NCBI RefSeq assembly: GCF_900106695.1
Contig: NZ_FNMZ01000007.1
Coordinates: forward strand, 62,001-126,000
DNA from: Albimonas donghaensis
GTDB lineage: Bacteria; Pseudomonadota; Alphaproteobacteria; Rhodobacterales; Rhodobacteraceae
Direction: 5' to 3'
DNA: 64,000 bases
This document shows positions 14,816 to 28,600 of this stretch, one piece after another; the stretch's first letter is position 1, and every line of letters starts with the position of its first letter. The position numbers and the translations under genes were made by a program. The notes under the pieces are model-generated. The model was given only the letters and a program-made list of their open reading frames with translations. It was not told where the DNA came from and did no database searches.

Positions 14816-17800
14816 TCAGACCAGCGGCGCCTGCACGGTGATGAAGATCTCCGCGATGTCGAAGCCGCCTTCGCCGTCGGAGATCCGGTAGCTCAGCCCG
14901 GTTTCGGCGGTCTCGCCCGGATCGAGGTCGTCGAACTCGCCGTTGGGGTTGAACAGCAGCGCCCCGTTGGCCCGGAGCTGCGCGCGCCCGCCATCGGCCA
15001 GCGCGAAGCCCACGCCGACCAGCGCCGCCTGCCCGTCGACTTCCACGACCTGCAGCAGGTCGCCGTCGACATCGCCATCCGCGCCGAAGCCGTTGTCCCG
15101 GAACACGTTGGTTCCGGTGTTCCCGGTCGGAGCGGCGACCATCTGGTCGTCACGGGCCTCGGGCGCGTCGTTCACCCCTTCCACCGTCAGCGTCACCGTC
15201 GCCGGCGCGGCCCCCGGCGCCCCGTTCTGGTCGCGCACCGAGTAGGTGAAGGAGGTCTCCGCGCTCTCGCCGAAGCGCAGGGCGTCGAAGTCGCCGTCGG
15301 GGTCGAAGACGAAGCCTCCGTCCGAGGCCACCGTCACCCGGCCGCCATCGGCGAGGTCCACCGGCTGACCCACCAGGCCCACCTGCCCCTCGACCCGCGA
15401 CACCTCGATGACGTCGCCGTCGAAGTCGCTGTCGGCGCCCGACCCGTTGTCGGCCAGCACGTCGCCCGACAGCGGCGCGTCGGCCTGCGCTGTCGCCACG
15501 TCGTTCCGCGCCACCGGGGCGGAGTTGGCGCCCTGGACCACGAAGGTCGCCGTGGCGGTGTCGGTGAGCCCGCCGGCATCGGCGATCTCGTAGACCAGGC
15601 TGGTGGACCGGGTCTCCCCGTAAGCGAGGTCGAGGAAGTCGGTCCCCGCCGCGAAGGAGAAGCTCCCGTCCGCATTGACCCTGACCCGGCCGCCATCGGC
15701 GAGATCCGCGTAGACCCCGACCGAGGCCGCGTCCCCGTCCACCGAGACCACGGAGAACGCGTCCCCTTCCGGATCCGAGTCGGCGCCGCCGCCCCCGGTC
15801 CCGAACAGGCTGGAGACGAAGGCCGTGGCCCGCTCGCTCGGCGAGAACTGGTCGTCGGAGGCGATCGGCGCGCTGTCGGCCCCGGTCACCGTCACCGTCA
15901 CCGTCGCGTCCGACCCGCCCGCGAGGCTGTAGCCGAAGCCGACCTCCGCGCTGTCGCCCGCGGCCAGGTGGTCGAAGTCGCCCGCCGGATCGAAGGCGAG
16001 CACCCCGTCCGCGCCCAGCGTGACGACGCCGCCGCCCGCCAGCGCCACCGGCTGGCCGACATTGGCGGCGAGCCCGTCCACCGCGGCCACGGCCAGCGGA
16101 TCGCCGTCCACGTCCGCATCCGCGCCCGCGCCGTTGTCCGCGAAGACCGAGACCGAAAGCGTCCCGTCCTCCGCCACCGTCAGCGCGTCGTCCTGCGCCA
16201 CGGCCGGGTCATCCTCGCCCTGCACCGTCAGGGTCACGGTGGTCGGCGCCGCGGCGGGCAGGTCATGCTCGTCGAAGACGGTGTAGGAGAAGCTGACCAC
16301 CCGGCTCTCGCCCGCGCCCAGATCCTCGAAGTCGCCATCGTCGGCGAACCAGAACTTGCCGTCGGGATTGACCCGCAGACGCCCGCCGCCGGCCAGATCG
16401 ATGGACTGGCCGACATTGCCCGCCTGGCCCTCGACCCTGCCCACATGCAGGACCGCGCCGTCGTCGGGATCATGGTCGGCCCCCGCCCCGTTGTCGTCCA
16501 GCACGTTGCGGGAGAACAGCGCCCCTTCGCTGGTCGCGAAGGCGTCGTCGACCCCCACCGGCCGGTCGTTGAGGCCCTCGACGGTGATCTCCACCCGGCC
16601 CTCGTCGATCCCGCCATGGGGATCGCCGAGCGTGTAGTCGAAGACGACCGTTTCGCTCTGCCCCAGGGCCAGGTGATCGAACTCCCCGGTCTGGGCGTAG
16701 AAGCGGAAGAACCCGTCCGACATCACCCGCAGGAAACCGCCCTCCGGCATCCGGATGGAGGTATCGAGCAGCGCCGCCTGACCGTTCACCGCGATCACGC
16801 TCAGCGCGTCGCCGTCGGGGTCCGCGTCGGGCCCGGCGCCGTTGTCGGCCAGCAGGTCGCCCTCGGTGGTCGCGTCCTGATCCGACAGGATCGCGTCGTC
16901 GGCCGCGACCGGCGCGTCGTTGCGGCCTTCGACCTCGACGAAGACCGTGGCGGTCGACGTCGCGCCGTGGATGTCCGCCACGGTGTAGTCGAAGCTCACC
17001 GTCCGGCTCTCGCCCACGCCCAGGTCCTCGAAGTCGCCGTCGGCGTTGAACCAGAAGGTCCCGTCCGCCAGCACCCGCGCCCGGCCGCCGCCGGCCACGT
17101 CGAAGCCGGTGTCCACATCCGCGCCCCCGGCTTCGACCACGCTCAGGGCCTCGTCCTCGGGATCCGTGTCGTTGGCCAGCACGTTGCCGGACGCCACGCC
17201 CGTCTCGGCGCCCCCGACCTGATCGTCTTCGGGCGTGGGCGCGTCGTTGGACCCGATCACCGACAGCGTGACCCGCGAGGTCGAGACCGCCCCGTGCTGG
17301 TCGGCCACCTGGATCTCGAAGCTGTCGGAGCCGAGCTCGCCTTCCGCCAGGAAGTCGAAGGCGCCGAAGGTGTTCCAGCCGAAGAGCCCTCCGCCCAGAT
17401 AGGACGCCCGCGCCCCGGAGGCGAGCAGCACGCCCGCGCCGGAGATATCGGTCTCGCCCTCGATCCCGACCACCTCCAGCACGTCGCCGCCGTCAGGGTC
17501 GGCGTCGTTGTCGAGCACGGAGCCGGTGACCCCGCCATCCTCGTCGATCGCGAAGCCCGCGCCGGAGTCGTCGGCCGGGGTCGGGGCGTCGTTGCGGCCC
17601 TCCACCGTCACCGTCGCGGTGGCGGTCGAGGTCTCTCCGTGCGGGTCCTCGATGGTGTAGTCGAAGCTCACCTCGCGGGATTGGCCGACGGCCAGATCCT
17701 CGAAGTCGCCGTCGGCCACGAAGTAGAAGCCGCCGTCGGCCAGCACCCGGAGGCGGCCGCCCCCGGCGAGATCGATGCCCTGGTCCACCAGCCCGGCGTC

Positions 17801-19690
17801 GCCGTTCACCGCGACCACCGAGAAGGCGTCGCCGTCCACGTCGAAATCGGCGCCGGACCCGTTGTCGTCGAAGACCGAGAAGAAGCTGACCGCGTCCTCG
17901 TGGCTGGTCAGGGCGTCGTCGAAGGCCTCGGGGGCGTCGTTGACCCCGTCGACCCGGACGGTGACGATCTCGTCCGCCTTGCCGCCGCGGTTGTCGCCCA
18001 GCGTGTAGCCGAAGGTGATCGTGCGGCTCTCACCCACGGCCAGGTCTTCGAAATCCCCGGCGGGCGCGAACCAGAACTGGCCGTCGGAATTGACCCGCAC
18101 CCGGCCGCCCGCGGCCAGGTCGATGGACTGGCCCACATTGGCCGACTGGCCCTCGACCCCGCGCACGCGCAGCGTGTCGGCCTGGTCGATGTCCCAGTCC
18201 TCGCCCGAGCCGTTATCCGCCAGCACGTTGCCGGACTTCACGCCGTCCTCATGGATCGAGGCGAAGTCGGGCTCCGGGCGCGGCTTGTCGTTGCGGCCTT
18301 CGATGGTGATCGTGACATGGCCTTCGTCGGTGGCGCCGTGGATGTCGGCGACGGTGTAGTCGAAGCTCACCTGCGCCGTCTGCCCGACCGAAAGATGGTC
18401 GAAGTCCGACGAGGCCGCGTAGAAGCGCAGCGTCCCGTCGGGCAGCACCCGCACCAGACCGCCGCCCGCCAGCGGGATCGACGCGTCCACATTCGCCGCC
18501 AAACCGTTCACCGCGACCACGCTGAGCGCGTCGCCCTCCCAGTCCCAGTCGGCGCCGGCGCCGTTGTCGGCGAAGACCGAACCCACGGTCACCACGTCCT
18601 CGGCCGCCCGCACCGCGTCGTCGCGGGCGAAGGGGGCGTCGTTATGGCCGGCGATCTCGACCGTGGCCTCGGCCTCGTCGGTCGCGCCGTGCTCGTCCGA
18701 GATCGTGTAGACGAAGGCGTCGATCCCGGTCTCGCCCTCCGCCAGCGCCTGGAACTCGCCGTTGACGTCGTAGAGGAAATTCCCCCCCGCCAGCAGCGTC
18801 ACCCGCGCCCCGGAGGCGAGCTCCACGCTGTCGCCGACCTCGACCTCCTGACCCTCGATCTCCACCACCGAGAGGCTGGCCCCGGTGTCGGGATCGATGT
18901 CGTTGGCAAGCCCGCCGGTGACGGTGTTGGCCACGTCCTCGTCGCCCTGGAAGACGTCGTCGACCGCGGTCGGCGCGTCGTTCTCGCCGCGCACCGTGAA
19001 GCGCGCGGTCGCCGTGTCGGTCAGCCCCTCGGGATCGGCGATCCCGTAGACGACCGAGACCGTGCGGGACTGGCCGACATTGAGGTCCTCGAAATCCCCG
19101 TCCGGGTTGAACCAGACCTGGCCGTCGGCGTTGATCCGCACCCGGCCGCCGGCGGCGAGGTCGATGGACTGGCCGACCTGCGCCTGCACCCCGGCCACGG
19201 AGACCACCTGGATGGCGTCGCCTTCCGGGTCCGCGTCGTCGGCCCCGGTCGAGGGCGCCAGCACGTTGTCGGACGCAAGCCCGTTCTCGTCGACCTGGAA
19301 GCTGTCGTCGCGCGCCTCGGGCGCGTCGTTGCGGCCCTCCACGGTGACGGTGACCGTGGCCTGATCGGCGCGGCCCCGCCCGTCGTCGATCGTGTAGGTG
19401 AAGGCGACGTCGCGGCTCTCGCCGACCTGGAGGTCGTCGAAATCCCCGTCGGGGTCGAAGTAGAACTCCCCGTCCGCATACATCCGCACCCGGCCGCCGC
19501 CCGCGAGGTTGATCGCGGCGCCCACCGCCGAGGCGCTGCCGTTCACGCGGCTCACCACGAAGGGATCGCCGTCCGGATCGCTGTCCACGCCCGACCCGTT
19601 ATCCGCGAAGGCGTCGAACAGGACCACCGCGTCCTCATGCAGCGACACCGCATCGTCCTGCGCCACCGGCGGCAGGCTCGGCAGGTCGTC
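14816..19690 (-). repeat. C-terminal array of 14 cadherin-like repeats of the giant protein
   Basis: Each repeat is about 115 residues and begins (R/V)NDAPxAxDD, followed by an HED-like acidic strand, DNGSGADSDPDGD, then VxxVNG and a final strand pattern ending DxATVTVTVEG. I count 14 starts, from LPPVAQDDAVSLHED to VNDAPEARDDQMVAAP. Most use the variant core LAGGGRVRVNADGQFWF with NPDGDFEDL. The gene stops exactly at the last strand of repeat 14 (IFITVQAPLV), with no extra domain. Confidence 0.85.
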
Positions 19691-22600
19691 GTTGGTCACC
19701 GTGTGGGTGGCCGAGGACGCCGAGGGATCGGCCGTGTAGCCGGCGCGCGAGATGGTCCCGAGGCCCAGCGTCAGGGTTTCGTCGGCCTCCTCCACCTTGT
19801 CGCCGACCACGTCGAGCCGGAGGATCTTGCGGGTCTCGCCGGCCGCGAAGCTCACCGAGCCCGGCGGCGGCGACGCCAGGTCGCCATTGGTCAGCGAGCC
19901 CGAGCGGGTCAGCGCCACGGTCAGCGGCGCGTCCGGATCGCCGGCCCGGTCGATGACGAACCAGACCGGGTTCACGCCCGTGTTCCCCTCGTCCTCCGAG
20001 GTCGCGGCCGACAGCGCCGCGCCCGCCAGCGACGGATCGGTGAGGCTCGCGCGGATCGAGAGCGTGCCGCCCAGATCGTCGTTGAGCGCGGTGTAGGTCG
20101 CCGCGTCGTCGGTCGCGGACACGGTGACGTTGGCCCGGTCGGTTCCGGAGAGGGTCAGGGTCAGCGTCTCGTCCGGCTCCATCCCGTAATCGCCGCGGAC
20201 CTGGATCCGGAACGACTGGCTGGCCTGACCCGAGAGCATGACGATCTGCGCCGGCGGCAGGCTGACCACGTCGGCCGCGTCGATCAGGCCGCTGCGGTCG
20301 AGGGTGACCGTGGTGTCGCCGGTCAGGTCGCCGGTGCGGGTGACGGTGAACCAGACGTCCTTGGTCCCCGCGTCGCCTTCGGCGTCGGACGCCGCGCCCG
20401 CGGGCGCGAAGCCCGCCCCGTTGGGCGCCACCAGCCCGACCCCGATCGAGACCTCGGACGCGCCCAGCGCCACCGGGGTCACGGTCACTTCGACGGTCGC
20501 CGTGTCGGTCCCGCCATTCCCGTCGGAGATGGCGTAGGTGAAGCTGTCCGGCCCGGAATAGCCCGGCGTCGGGGTGTAGGTGACGATGCCGCCCGCGCCC
20601 AGAACAGCCGTGCCGTTGGACGGCTGGCCGAGGGAGGCGATGCTCAGCGCATCCCCATCCGCGTCCACGTCGTTGGTCAGCACCGCGATGTCGACCGCGC
20701 CTTCCTGCGCCACCGACACCATGTCGTCGCCCGCCACCGGGACCCGGTTGATGGCCTCGTAATGGACCGTGTAGGTCTGCGCGCCGGCCGTGTCGTTATG
20801 GTCGAGGATGTGCAGCACGAACTCGTAGGTCGGCCGCCCCGCATCGGGGAAGGTGCGGTCGGTGACCCACCAGTTGGCCGCGTCGAGCACCTTGCCGTCG
20901 CTGTCGCGCACGATCTCGACGACCCGGTAATTCCCGTCCGAAGGCTCCAGCAGCGCCGCGTAGCTCCAGCCCGACGCCATGGTCGCGGAGACCTCGACCT
21001 CGGCGTCGCCGCCCGAGGGGGCGCCGTCGGCGGTCTCGCCGATGGCCTGGGACACGGCATGCACGTCCCCGGTCGAGGAATAGAGCGCGTCGGGCGTGCC
21101 GAAGGCGTCGCCGTCGTCGTTGACCAGGAAGTCCGGCAGGCCGTCATGGCCGGGCACGTCGATCTTCACCTGCCGGATCAGCTCGTGGACCCGGGCCTCG
21201 GTGATCAGCGACAGCTCCTCGATGCCGAGGCTGTTGAGATGGGTGAATTCGACCGTGTAGTTGTCGAAACGCCCCTGCAGGCTGGATTGCAGCAGCCAGC
21301 TGGCGACCTCGACATCGCCCGCGGCCACGTCGCCGAAATCGACCCTCAGGCTCCGGGTCGCGGTCTCGCCGTTGACCGAAGAGCCGATGATCTCGAACTC
21401 GACCAGCAGGCCCTTCTCGTTGTCGATGATCTCCGGCTGACCGGAGGTGATCGACAGGTCCTGCGCGTCGCCGGCGCCGGAATTGGTGACCATGAGCGCG
21501 AGCTGGAACGGGTGGCTCGGCTCGACCACGCCTTCGGTGAACGGGTCGTCGGAGAACACGTTGCGCTGCCAGAAGTAATCCAGCTCCAGCTCCGCCTGCG
21601 GCTGCACGGTCACGCGCTCGCGGGCCAGCGGCACCTCGATGCCGACGCCGTTCTCGTTGTAGCCCAGCGTGCCGGTGACGAAGTAGTCGGTCGGCGCGTC
21701 CGGCGCGGCCAGCCGCGACGGGATCAGGGTGAACTCGGCCGAGCCGGTTTCGCCGGCCGCGATCACGCCGGCGCCGTCGATGCCGGTCAGGTTGCGCAGG
21801 ATCGGGTCGTCGATGCCGAAGACGTTGGTCTCGACGATGTTGCCGGCGGCGTCGCGCACCTCCAGCGTCAGCGAGATGTCGGTGATGTCCTCGACCGTCA
21901 GGTTGACGATCTCCAGCTCCGCCAGGAAGGCCTGACGGGTCAGCACCACGTCCTGGGTGATGCGGATGCGCACCTCGGCGCAGACGCCGGCGTCCTGGGC
22001 GATCTGGCCGGCGTAGTCGTAGACGGACTCCGCCACCACGGTCCCCAGACCGCGCTCGTCCAGCGCCTCGGCCTCGGCGACCAGCGGGGTCAGCAGGTCG
22101 AGGATCTCGTCCACCCGCGCCCCGTCCACGATGTCCGTGCCGGCGGCGTCAGGGTCGGTGACGCCGGACTGAAGCGCCGCCAGCGTGTCGTTCCAGCGGT
22201 CGGCCAGGTCGTTGACCGCGTCCTGGCTGACCGGCTCGGGCAGGCCCATGGCCAGCAGGTCGGCGCGCTCGGCCCCGTCGATCATCTGCTGGGCGCCGGT
22301 CCCGCCGATGGCGGCGGCGAAAGCGTCGAAGAACGCGTCCGCATTCGCCCCGCGCCCGGAGATCTCATGCCAGAGCGGGTCGCCCAGCAGCTCGTCGACC
22401 AGGGCGAGGGTCTGCTGGATGATCTCGCTCGACAGCGCCCATTCCTCTTCCAGCGCGGTGCCGGGCTCGAAGAAGGGCGAAGTGCGGGCGTAGGCGTAAT
22501 CCCACCAGTCGATCACGTGCAGCAGGTCGTCGATATCGCTGGCGAAGGCCGGCAGCAGCTCGGTCAGCTTGGCCATGGCGCCGGCGGTGTTCCCCGCCTG

Positions 22601-25600
22601 GAACCGCGCCAGCACGCTGTCGGACCCGCCGAAGCTGAGCATCGCCACCAGGCTGTCGATGGCGTTGCCCTCGGGGATCGAGGTCAGCGAGGCGTATTCC
22701 GCCGCGTCGCCGTCGCAGAGATCGGTGATCTGCAGCACCGGCACCGCGGGGTTGACCGCGTAGGCGCCGCCGGCGCCGCCGCCGCCGCCTCCCCCGCCAC
22801 CGCCGCCGCCAAGGCCGCCGCCGCCGCCGAAACCGCCGCCGCCGAAGCCGAAATTGGCCGAGCCGCCCTGGCCGCAATTGCCCTCGACATTGGAGAAGCC
22901 GATCGGGATCGCCTTGTTGACGTCATAGGGCCCCGCGTCGAAGGCGTAGGTGAGCGAGCCCGAAAGCTGACAGGGGACCGAGCCCGGCGCGTCGCCGGCG
23001 TCGATGTCGTCCACCCGGCGCACGGTGACGGGAATGGTGATCGAGCTGTTGGCCTCCAGCAGCGCCAGCATCTCGATCGGCACGTCGAAGGTGTAGAGCG
23101 GATGCGAAGGCAGGTTGAGCTGCAGGTTCTCGACCTGGATCAGGCCGTGATTGGTCACGGTCATCTCGACGACCATGGACTCGCCCAGATCGTCGACCCG
23201 GCTCAGGTCGATGACATTGGGCGACAGCACCACCACCGGCAGCGGCACGTTGGTCTGGAAATCGGCCTCGACCACGACCTCGTAGCGGTCCTCGATCTCG
23301 ATCTCGGTCACCGACCAGTAATACTGGACCGTGGTGCGCGACAGGAACGCCTCCATCACCCGCGGCTCGCCGGCCTCGAGGTAGATGGTGCCCTGCCAGC
23401 TGGAATGCTGGGCCGCCTGCACGCGGATGTCGTAATAGCCCTCCGGCAGGTCCGGAACGGTCACGTTCCCGTCCACGTCCAGCGAGGAGAACACCACCGC
23501 CCCCGTCACCGAATTGGTGATGGTGACCGAGGCGTCCTCGACCTGCGGCGCCTCCTCGGAGAAGAAGGTCAGCTCGTCCACGATGTTGAGCGTGAGCGAG
23601 CCGGTGTCGTCCTCCACCGCGGTGAAGTCGAAGGGCAGGTTCACCACGTCGCCGCCATTGGCCTCCACCACGGAGATGGCGCCCTCGTAGCTCAGCAGAT
23701 CGAGATCCGCGCCGGGCAGCAGCGACAGGATCACCGTCGCCGTCTCGCCCGCGTCCAGCGGGTCGATGAACTGGCCGGAGGCGACCGAGAGCCAGGGCAG
23801 GTCCGGGATCAGCACCGTGATCGGGGCCGAGGTCGTGGCCCCGTGATTGGTGATGTCGAAGCTGATCAGCTCCTGCTCCTCGCGCACCATGAAGGCGTCG
23901 AGCCGGGCGACATCGGCCTCCAGGTCCGCGCCGGAGGGCACGACGTCGATGCGCACCGCGGCCTGGACCGTTCCGGCCTCGACCGAGGTGACCTGGATCA
24001 CCGCGTCCACGAAGTCCTGCGGCGCGTCGGCGGGGACCGTCACCTCGAACCCGACGGAGACCGAGCCGTCGCCCAGCAGCTCCATGGTTCCGGCGTCGGT
24101 CATCAGCCAGTCGGCGGGCAGGCCGGTGACGATGATGTCGAGCAGCTCGATATCCAGGTCGCCGAGATTGTTCAGCGTGAAGGTGATGGTCTCGGTGGTC
24201 CCGAGGATCACTTCCTCGACCGCGGCGCGCTGGGCGAAGGCCATGCCGTAGAAGTCGGCCGAGGCCTCGGGGCTCGGCTGTTCGGCCGGGTTCTCCGGAT
24301 GGCGGGCGGTGAAGTTCACCGTGCCCGCCTGGCCGGCCAGCACCGAGAAGTCGAGCGACCAGTTGCCGTTGACGTCGGTCAGCGCCGCGGCGGAGCGGAC
24401 CACGCCGTCGAGCTCGGCTTCGATGGTCACGAACTCGAAGGCCATGCCGGCCCCGGAATCGGCGTCGAGCGCCTGCCCGGAAAGCTGGATCACCTGGCCC
24501 GTGACCGCCTCGGAGACGGAGGCCGAGAGCGTGGCGCGGAACCGGGCCGCGACATTGGCCTGGGCCGAGACGCCGATATTGTCGCTCTCGCTGGATTCCA
24601 CCAGCACGTCGCCGCCGTCGGTCTTGACCAGCAGGTAGTAGTCGCCCGGCACGTCGGGCAGGTGCACGTTGACCAGCCGGTCATAGCTGACGCCCGAGGG
24701 CAGGACGCCGGCGAATTCCACCACCCGCAGCAGATCGTCGCCCGCGTCCAGCACCTGGTCGGTGGACAGGTAGATGCGGTCCTCGAAATGGGTGGAGGCG
24801 TCGACCGTGCCGTCATTGGTCACGGTGTAGCCGATCTGGACCCACTCATCCGTGCGCCCGCCGGCGAAGGAGACGTCAGAGGTCACCAGGTTCACGTCGC
24901 CATCCGAACCGCGGATGGTGACGGTCGCCGTGGCGGTGTCCGCGCCGCCGTTTCCGTCGGAGACGGCGTAGCTGAAGCTGTCGGTCGCCTCCTCTCCCTG
25001 GGCGAGCCCGTCGAAGGCGCCGTTGGGGTTGTAGAGCACCTGCCCGTCCGCCCCCATGGTCACGATGGCGCCGGAGGCGAGGGTGATCGGCGCGCCGATG
25101 GCCTGACCCTCGACATGGGTGACGCTGAGCGTGTCGGAGGCGTCGGGGTCGGTGTCCTGACCCGGTCCCGCATCCGGGGTGACGTCGAAGGTCACCGTGG
25201 CGCCTTCGTCCGTGGCGGCCGCGTCGTCGGCGGCGATCGGCGCGTCGTTGCGGCCCTCCACCACGAAGGTGGCGGCGGCGCTGTCGAAGCCGCCCCGCCC
25301 GTCGGAGACGGTGTAGGTCAGCGTGGTCTGCGCCGTTTCCCCGGCCGCGAGATGATCGAAGTCGCCATCGGCGTTGAAGATCACCCGTCCGTCCGCATCG
25401 ACCCGCGCCCGGCCGCCGCCGAGCAGGTTGATCCCCTGCCCCACGAAGCCCGGCTGACCGTTCACCGACAGCACCGTCAGCGGATCGCCGTCCGCGTCGG
25501 AATCCGCGCCCGAACCGTTGTCCGCGAAGGCGTCGCGCACCCCGCCGCCCATGTCCTCATGCACCGCGAAGACGTCGTCGCGGGCGTCGGGGGCGTTGTT

Positions 25601-28600
25601 GGTCCCGGTGATGCGCAGGGTGACGGTGGCGGTGTCGGACCCGCCCTCGCCGTCCTCGATCGTGTAGGTGAAGCTGTCGGTGGCGGTCTGCCCCTGGGTG
25701 AGCCCGGAGAAGGCGCCGTTCTGCACGTAGTCGAAGGTCCCGTCGGCGTTCAGCGTGACCAGCGCGCCGGAGGCCAGCGCGATCTGCGTCCCGATGCTGG
25801 CGAGCCCGTTGACCGCCGTCACCGTGATCGGGTCGCCCTCGGGGTCGTCATCCGCGCCGACGCCGTTGTCGGCCAGCACGTCGCCCGAGATGTTCACCCC
25901 GACCGAGGCCGTGAACTGGTCGGCGATGGCGTCCGGATCGTCGTTGCGCCCCTCCACCGTGATCGTGGCGGTGGCGGTGTCGCGACCGCCCTGCGGGTCC
26001 TCGACGGTGTAGGCGAAGGTCACGTCGCGGCTCTCGCCCGGGGCGAGGTCGTCGAAATCGCCGTTCGCGTCGAAATGGAAGGTCCCGTCGGCGGCCAGGT
26101 TCAGCCGGCCGCCGCCCGCGAGGTCGATGGCCGTCCCGACCGAGGCCGGCTGGCCGTCGATCTCCACCACGCTCAGCGCCTGGCCCTCGGGGTCGCTGTC
26201 CGCCCCCGACCCGTTGTCCGCCAGCACGTCGCCGGCGAAGACCGCGTCCTCATGGGTGACGAAGGCGTCGTCCCGCGCGATCGGATCGGCGCCGGCGCCG
26301 GTGACGGTCACCGTGGCGGTGGCGGTGTCGGTTCCGCCCTGCCCGTCGGAGATCGTGTAGTCGAAGCTGTCGGTCGCGTCGGCGCCCGAAGCGAGCCCGT
26401 CGAAGGCCCCGTTGGGGTCGTAGTCGAAGGTCCCGTCGGCGTTCAGCGTGACAAGGGCGCCGGAGGCCAGCGTCACCTCCGCGCCCACGCCCGCCGCGGC
26501 GCCGTTGATCGCGGTCACGCTCAGCGGATCGCCGTCCACGTCGCTGTCGGCGCCGCCGCCGGCCGCGCCGATCACCGTACTCGACAGCGTGTCGTCGGCC
26601 CCCGTCGTGTAGGCGTCGTCGACCGCGTCCGGGGCGTCGTTGCGCCCGGCGACCACCAGCTCGACCGTCGCGGTGTCGGTCCCGCCCCGGTCATCGGTGA
26701 TGGTGTAGTCGACGAAGGTCGAGCGGCTGTCGCCCACGGCCAGGTCGTCGAAATCGCCGTCGGCGTTGAACACCAGCCGGCCGTCGTCGTCGATCAGCAC
26801 GCGCCCGCCGCCTGCAAGGTCGATCCCCTGCCCGACCAGGGCCGCCTGGCCGTTCACCGCGCTGACCCGGATCGGATCGCCGTCGGGGTCGGCATCCGCG
26901 CCCGCGCCGTTGTCGGCGAAGACGTCGCGGATGGCGCCGCCCATGTCCTCATGCACCGCCAGCGTATCGGCCTGCGCCGCCGGCGCGACGTTGTTGCGGG
27001 AGATCTGGATGGTCACCGTGGCGGTGTCGGTCCCGCCACGCCCGTCGGAGATCGTGTAGTCGAAGCTGTCGACGCCGGTCTGCGACCCGGTCAGCCCGTC
27101 GAAGGCGCCGTTGTCGTCATAGTCGAAGGTCCCGTCCGCATTCAGCGTGACCAGCGCGCCCGAGGCGAGAGCCGTCGGCGTGCCCAGCGCCCCGGCCGAG
27201 CCGTTCAACGCCACCACGGAGAGCGTGTCGCTCGTGTCCGGGTCGCTGTCGGCGCCGGAGCCGTTGTCGGATTTCACCTGGCCCGACACGCCGGACCCCA
27301 CGGTGGCGAAGAAGGCGTCGTCCTCGGCCTCGGGGGCGTCGTTGACCCCGGTCAGCGCCACGCTGACGGTGGCGACGTCGGTCAGCCCGTGCGGGTCGAC
27401 GATGGTGTAGGTGAAGCTGTCGGTCGCGGTCTGCCCCGCGCCCAGCGCCACCGCGCCGGCGGCGCCGGTCGGGTCGTAGAACAGCGCGCCGTTCGCCTGC
27501 AGCGTGACCGTGGCGCCCGAGGCCAGCGTCACCGCCGCCCCGACCAGCCCCGCGTCGCCGTTGATCGCCGACACGGCGAAGGTGTCGGACCCGTCGGGAT
27601 CGGAATCCGCCCCCGATCCGTTGTTGTCGAAGACGTTGTCCGAAAGCGTCGCGTCGGCCGAGGAGGCGTGCGCGTCGTGGCGCGCGTCCGGCGCGTCGTT
27701 GCGCCCGGTGATGGTCATGGTGACCGTCGCCGTGTCGGACTGCCCGGTCCCGTCGATCAGCGTGTATTCGAAGCTGTCGGTCGTCGTCTCCCCGACCGCC
27801 AGGTCGTTGAAGGCGCCCTGGGTCGTGTAGTTGAACGTCCCGTCCGAATACATCCGCACCGCGGCGCCCGAGGGCAGCGTGACGAGGGCCCCGATGGCGG
27901 CGGCGGAGCCGTTCATCTCGGACACCGTCAGCGCATCGCCGTCGGCGTCGGAATCCGCGCCCGAGCCGTTGTCGGCCAGCGCGTCCAGCCCGACCGCGGT
28001 CTGGTCCTCATGCACCGTGAAGGCGTCGTCATTGGCCACGGGCGCCGCGCCGGCGCCGTTGATGGTGACGGTCACCGTGGCGGTGTCGGACAGGCCGTGC
28101 GGGTCCGTCCAGGTGTAGTCGAAACCGTCGGTGTCGCTTTCGCCCGAATTCAGGGCGTCGAAGGCGCCGTTCGGGTCGTAGCTGAACGTCCCCGAGGCGT
28201 TGAGCGTCACCAGCGCGCCCGAGGCCAGCGTCACCTGCTGGCCGATATTCGCCGCGACCCCGTTGATATGGGTCACCGTCGGCGCATCGTTGGCATCGGG
28301 ATCGTCGTCCGCGCCGGCGCCGTTGTCGGCGGTCACGTCGCCGTTGAGGATCGAATCCTCCAGCACGTTCACCGCGTCGTCCTGCGCGACGGGGGCGTCG
28401 TTCAGCCCGGTCACGGTGATCCGCAGCCGGCCGGTATCGGTCCCGCCATTGCCGTCGGAGACGGTGTAGTCGACGTGATCGACCACGCTCTGCCCCTGGG
28501 CCAGCGCCTCGAACGCCCCGGCGGGGTCGTAGCTGAAGCCCCCGTCGCCGTCGATCGTCACCTGCCCGCCCAGCGCGGTGGCCGTCGCGACCCCCACGGC

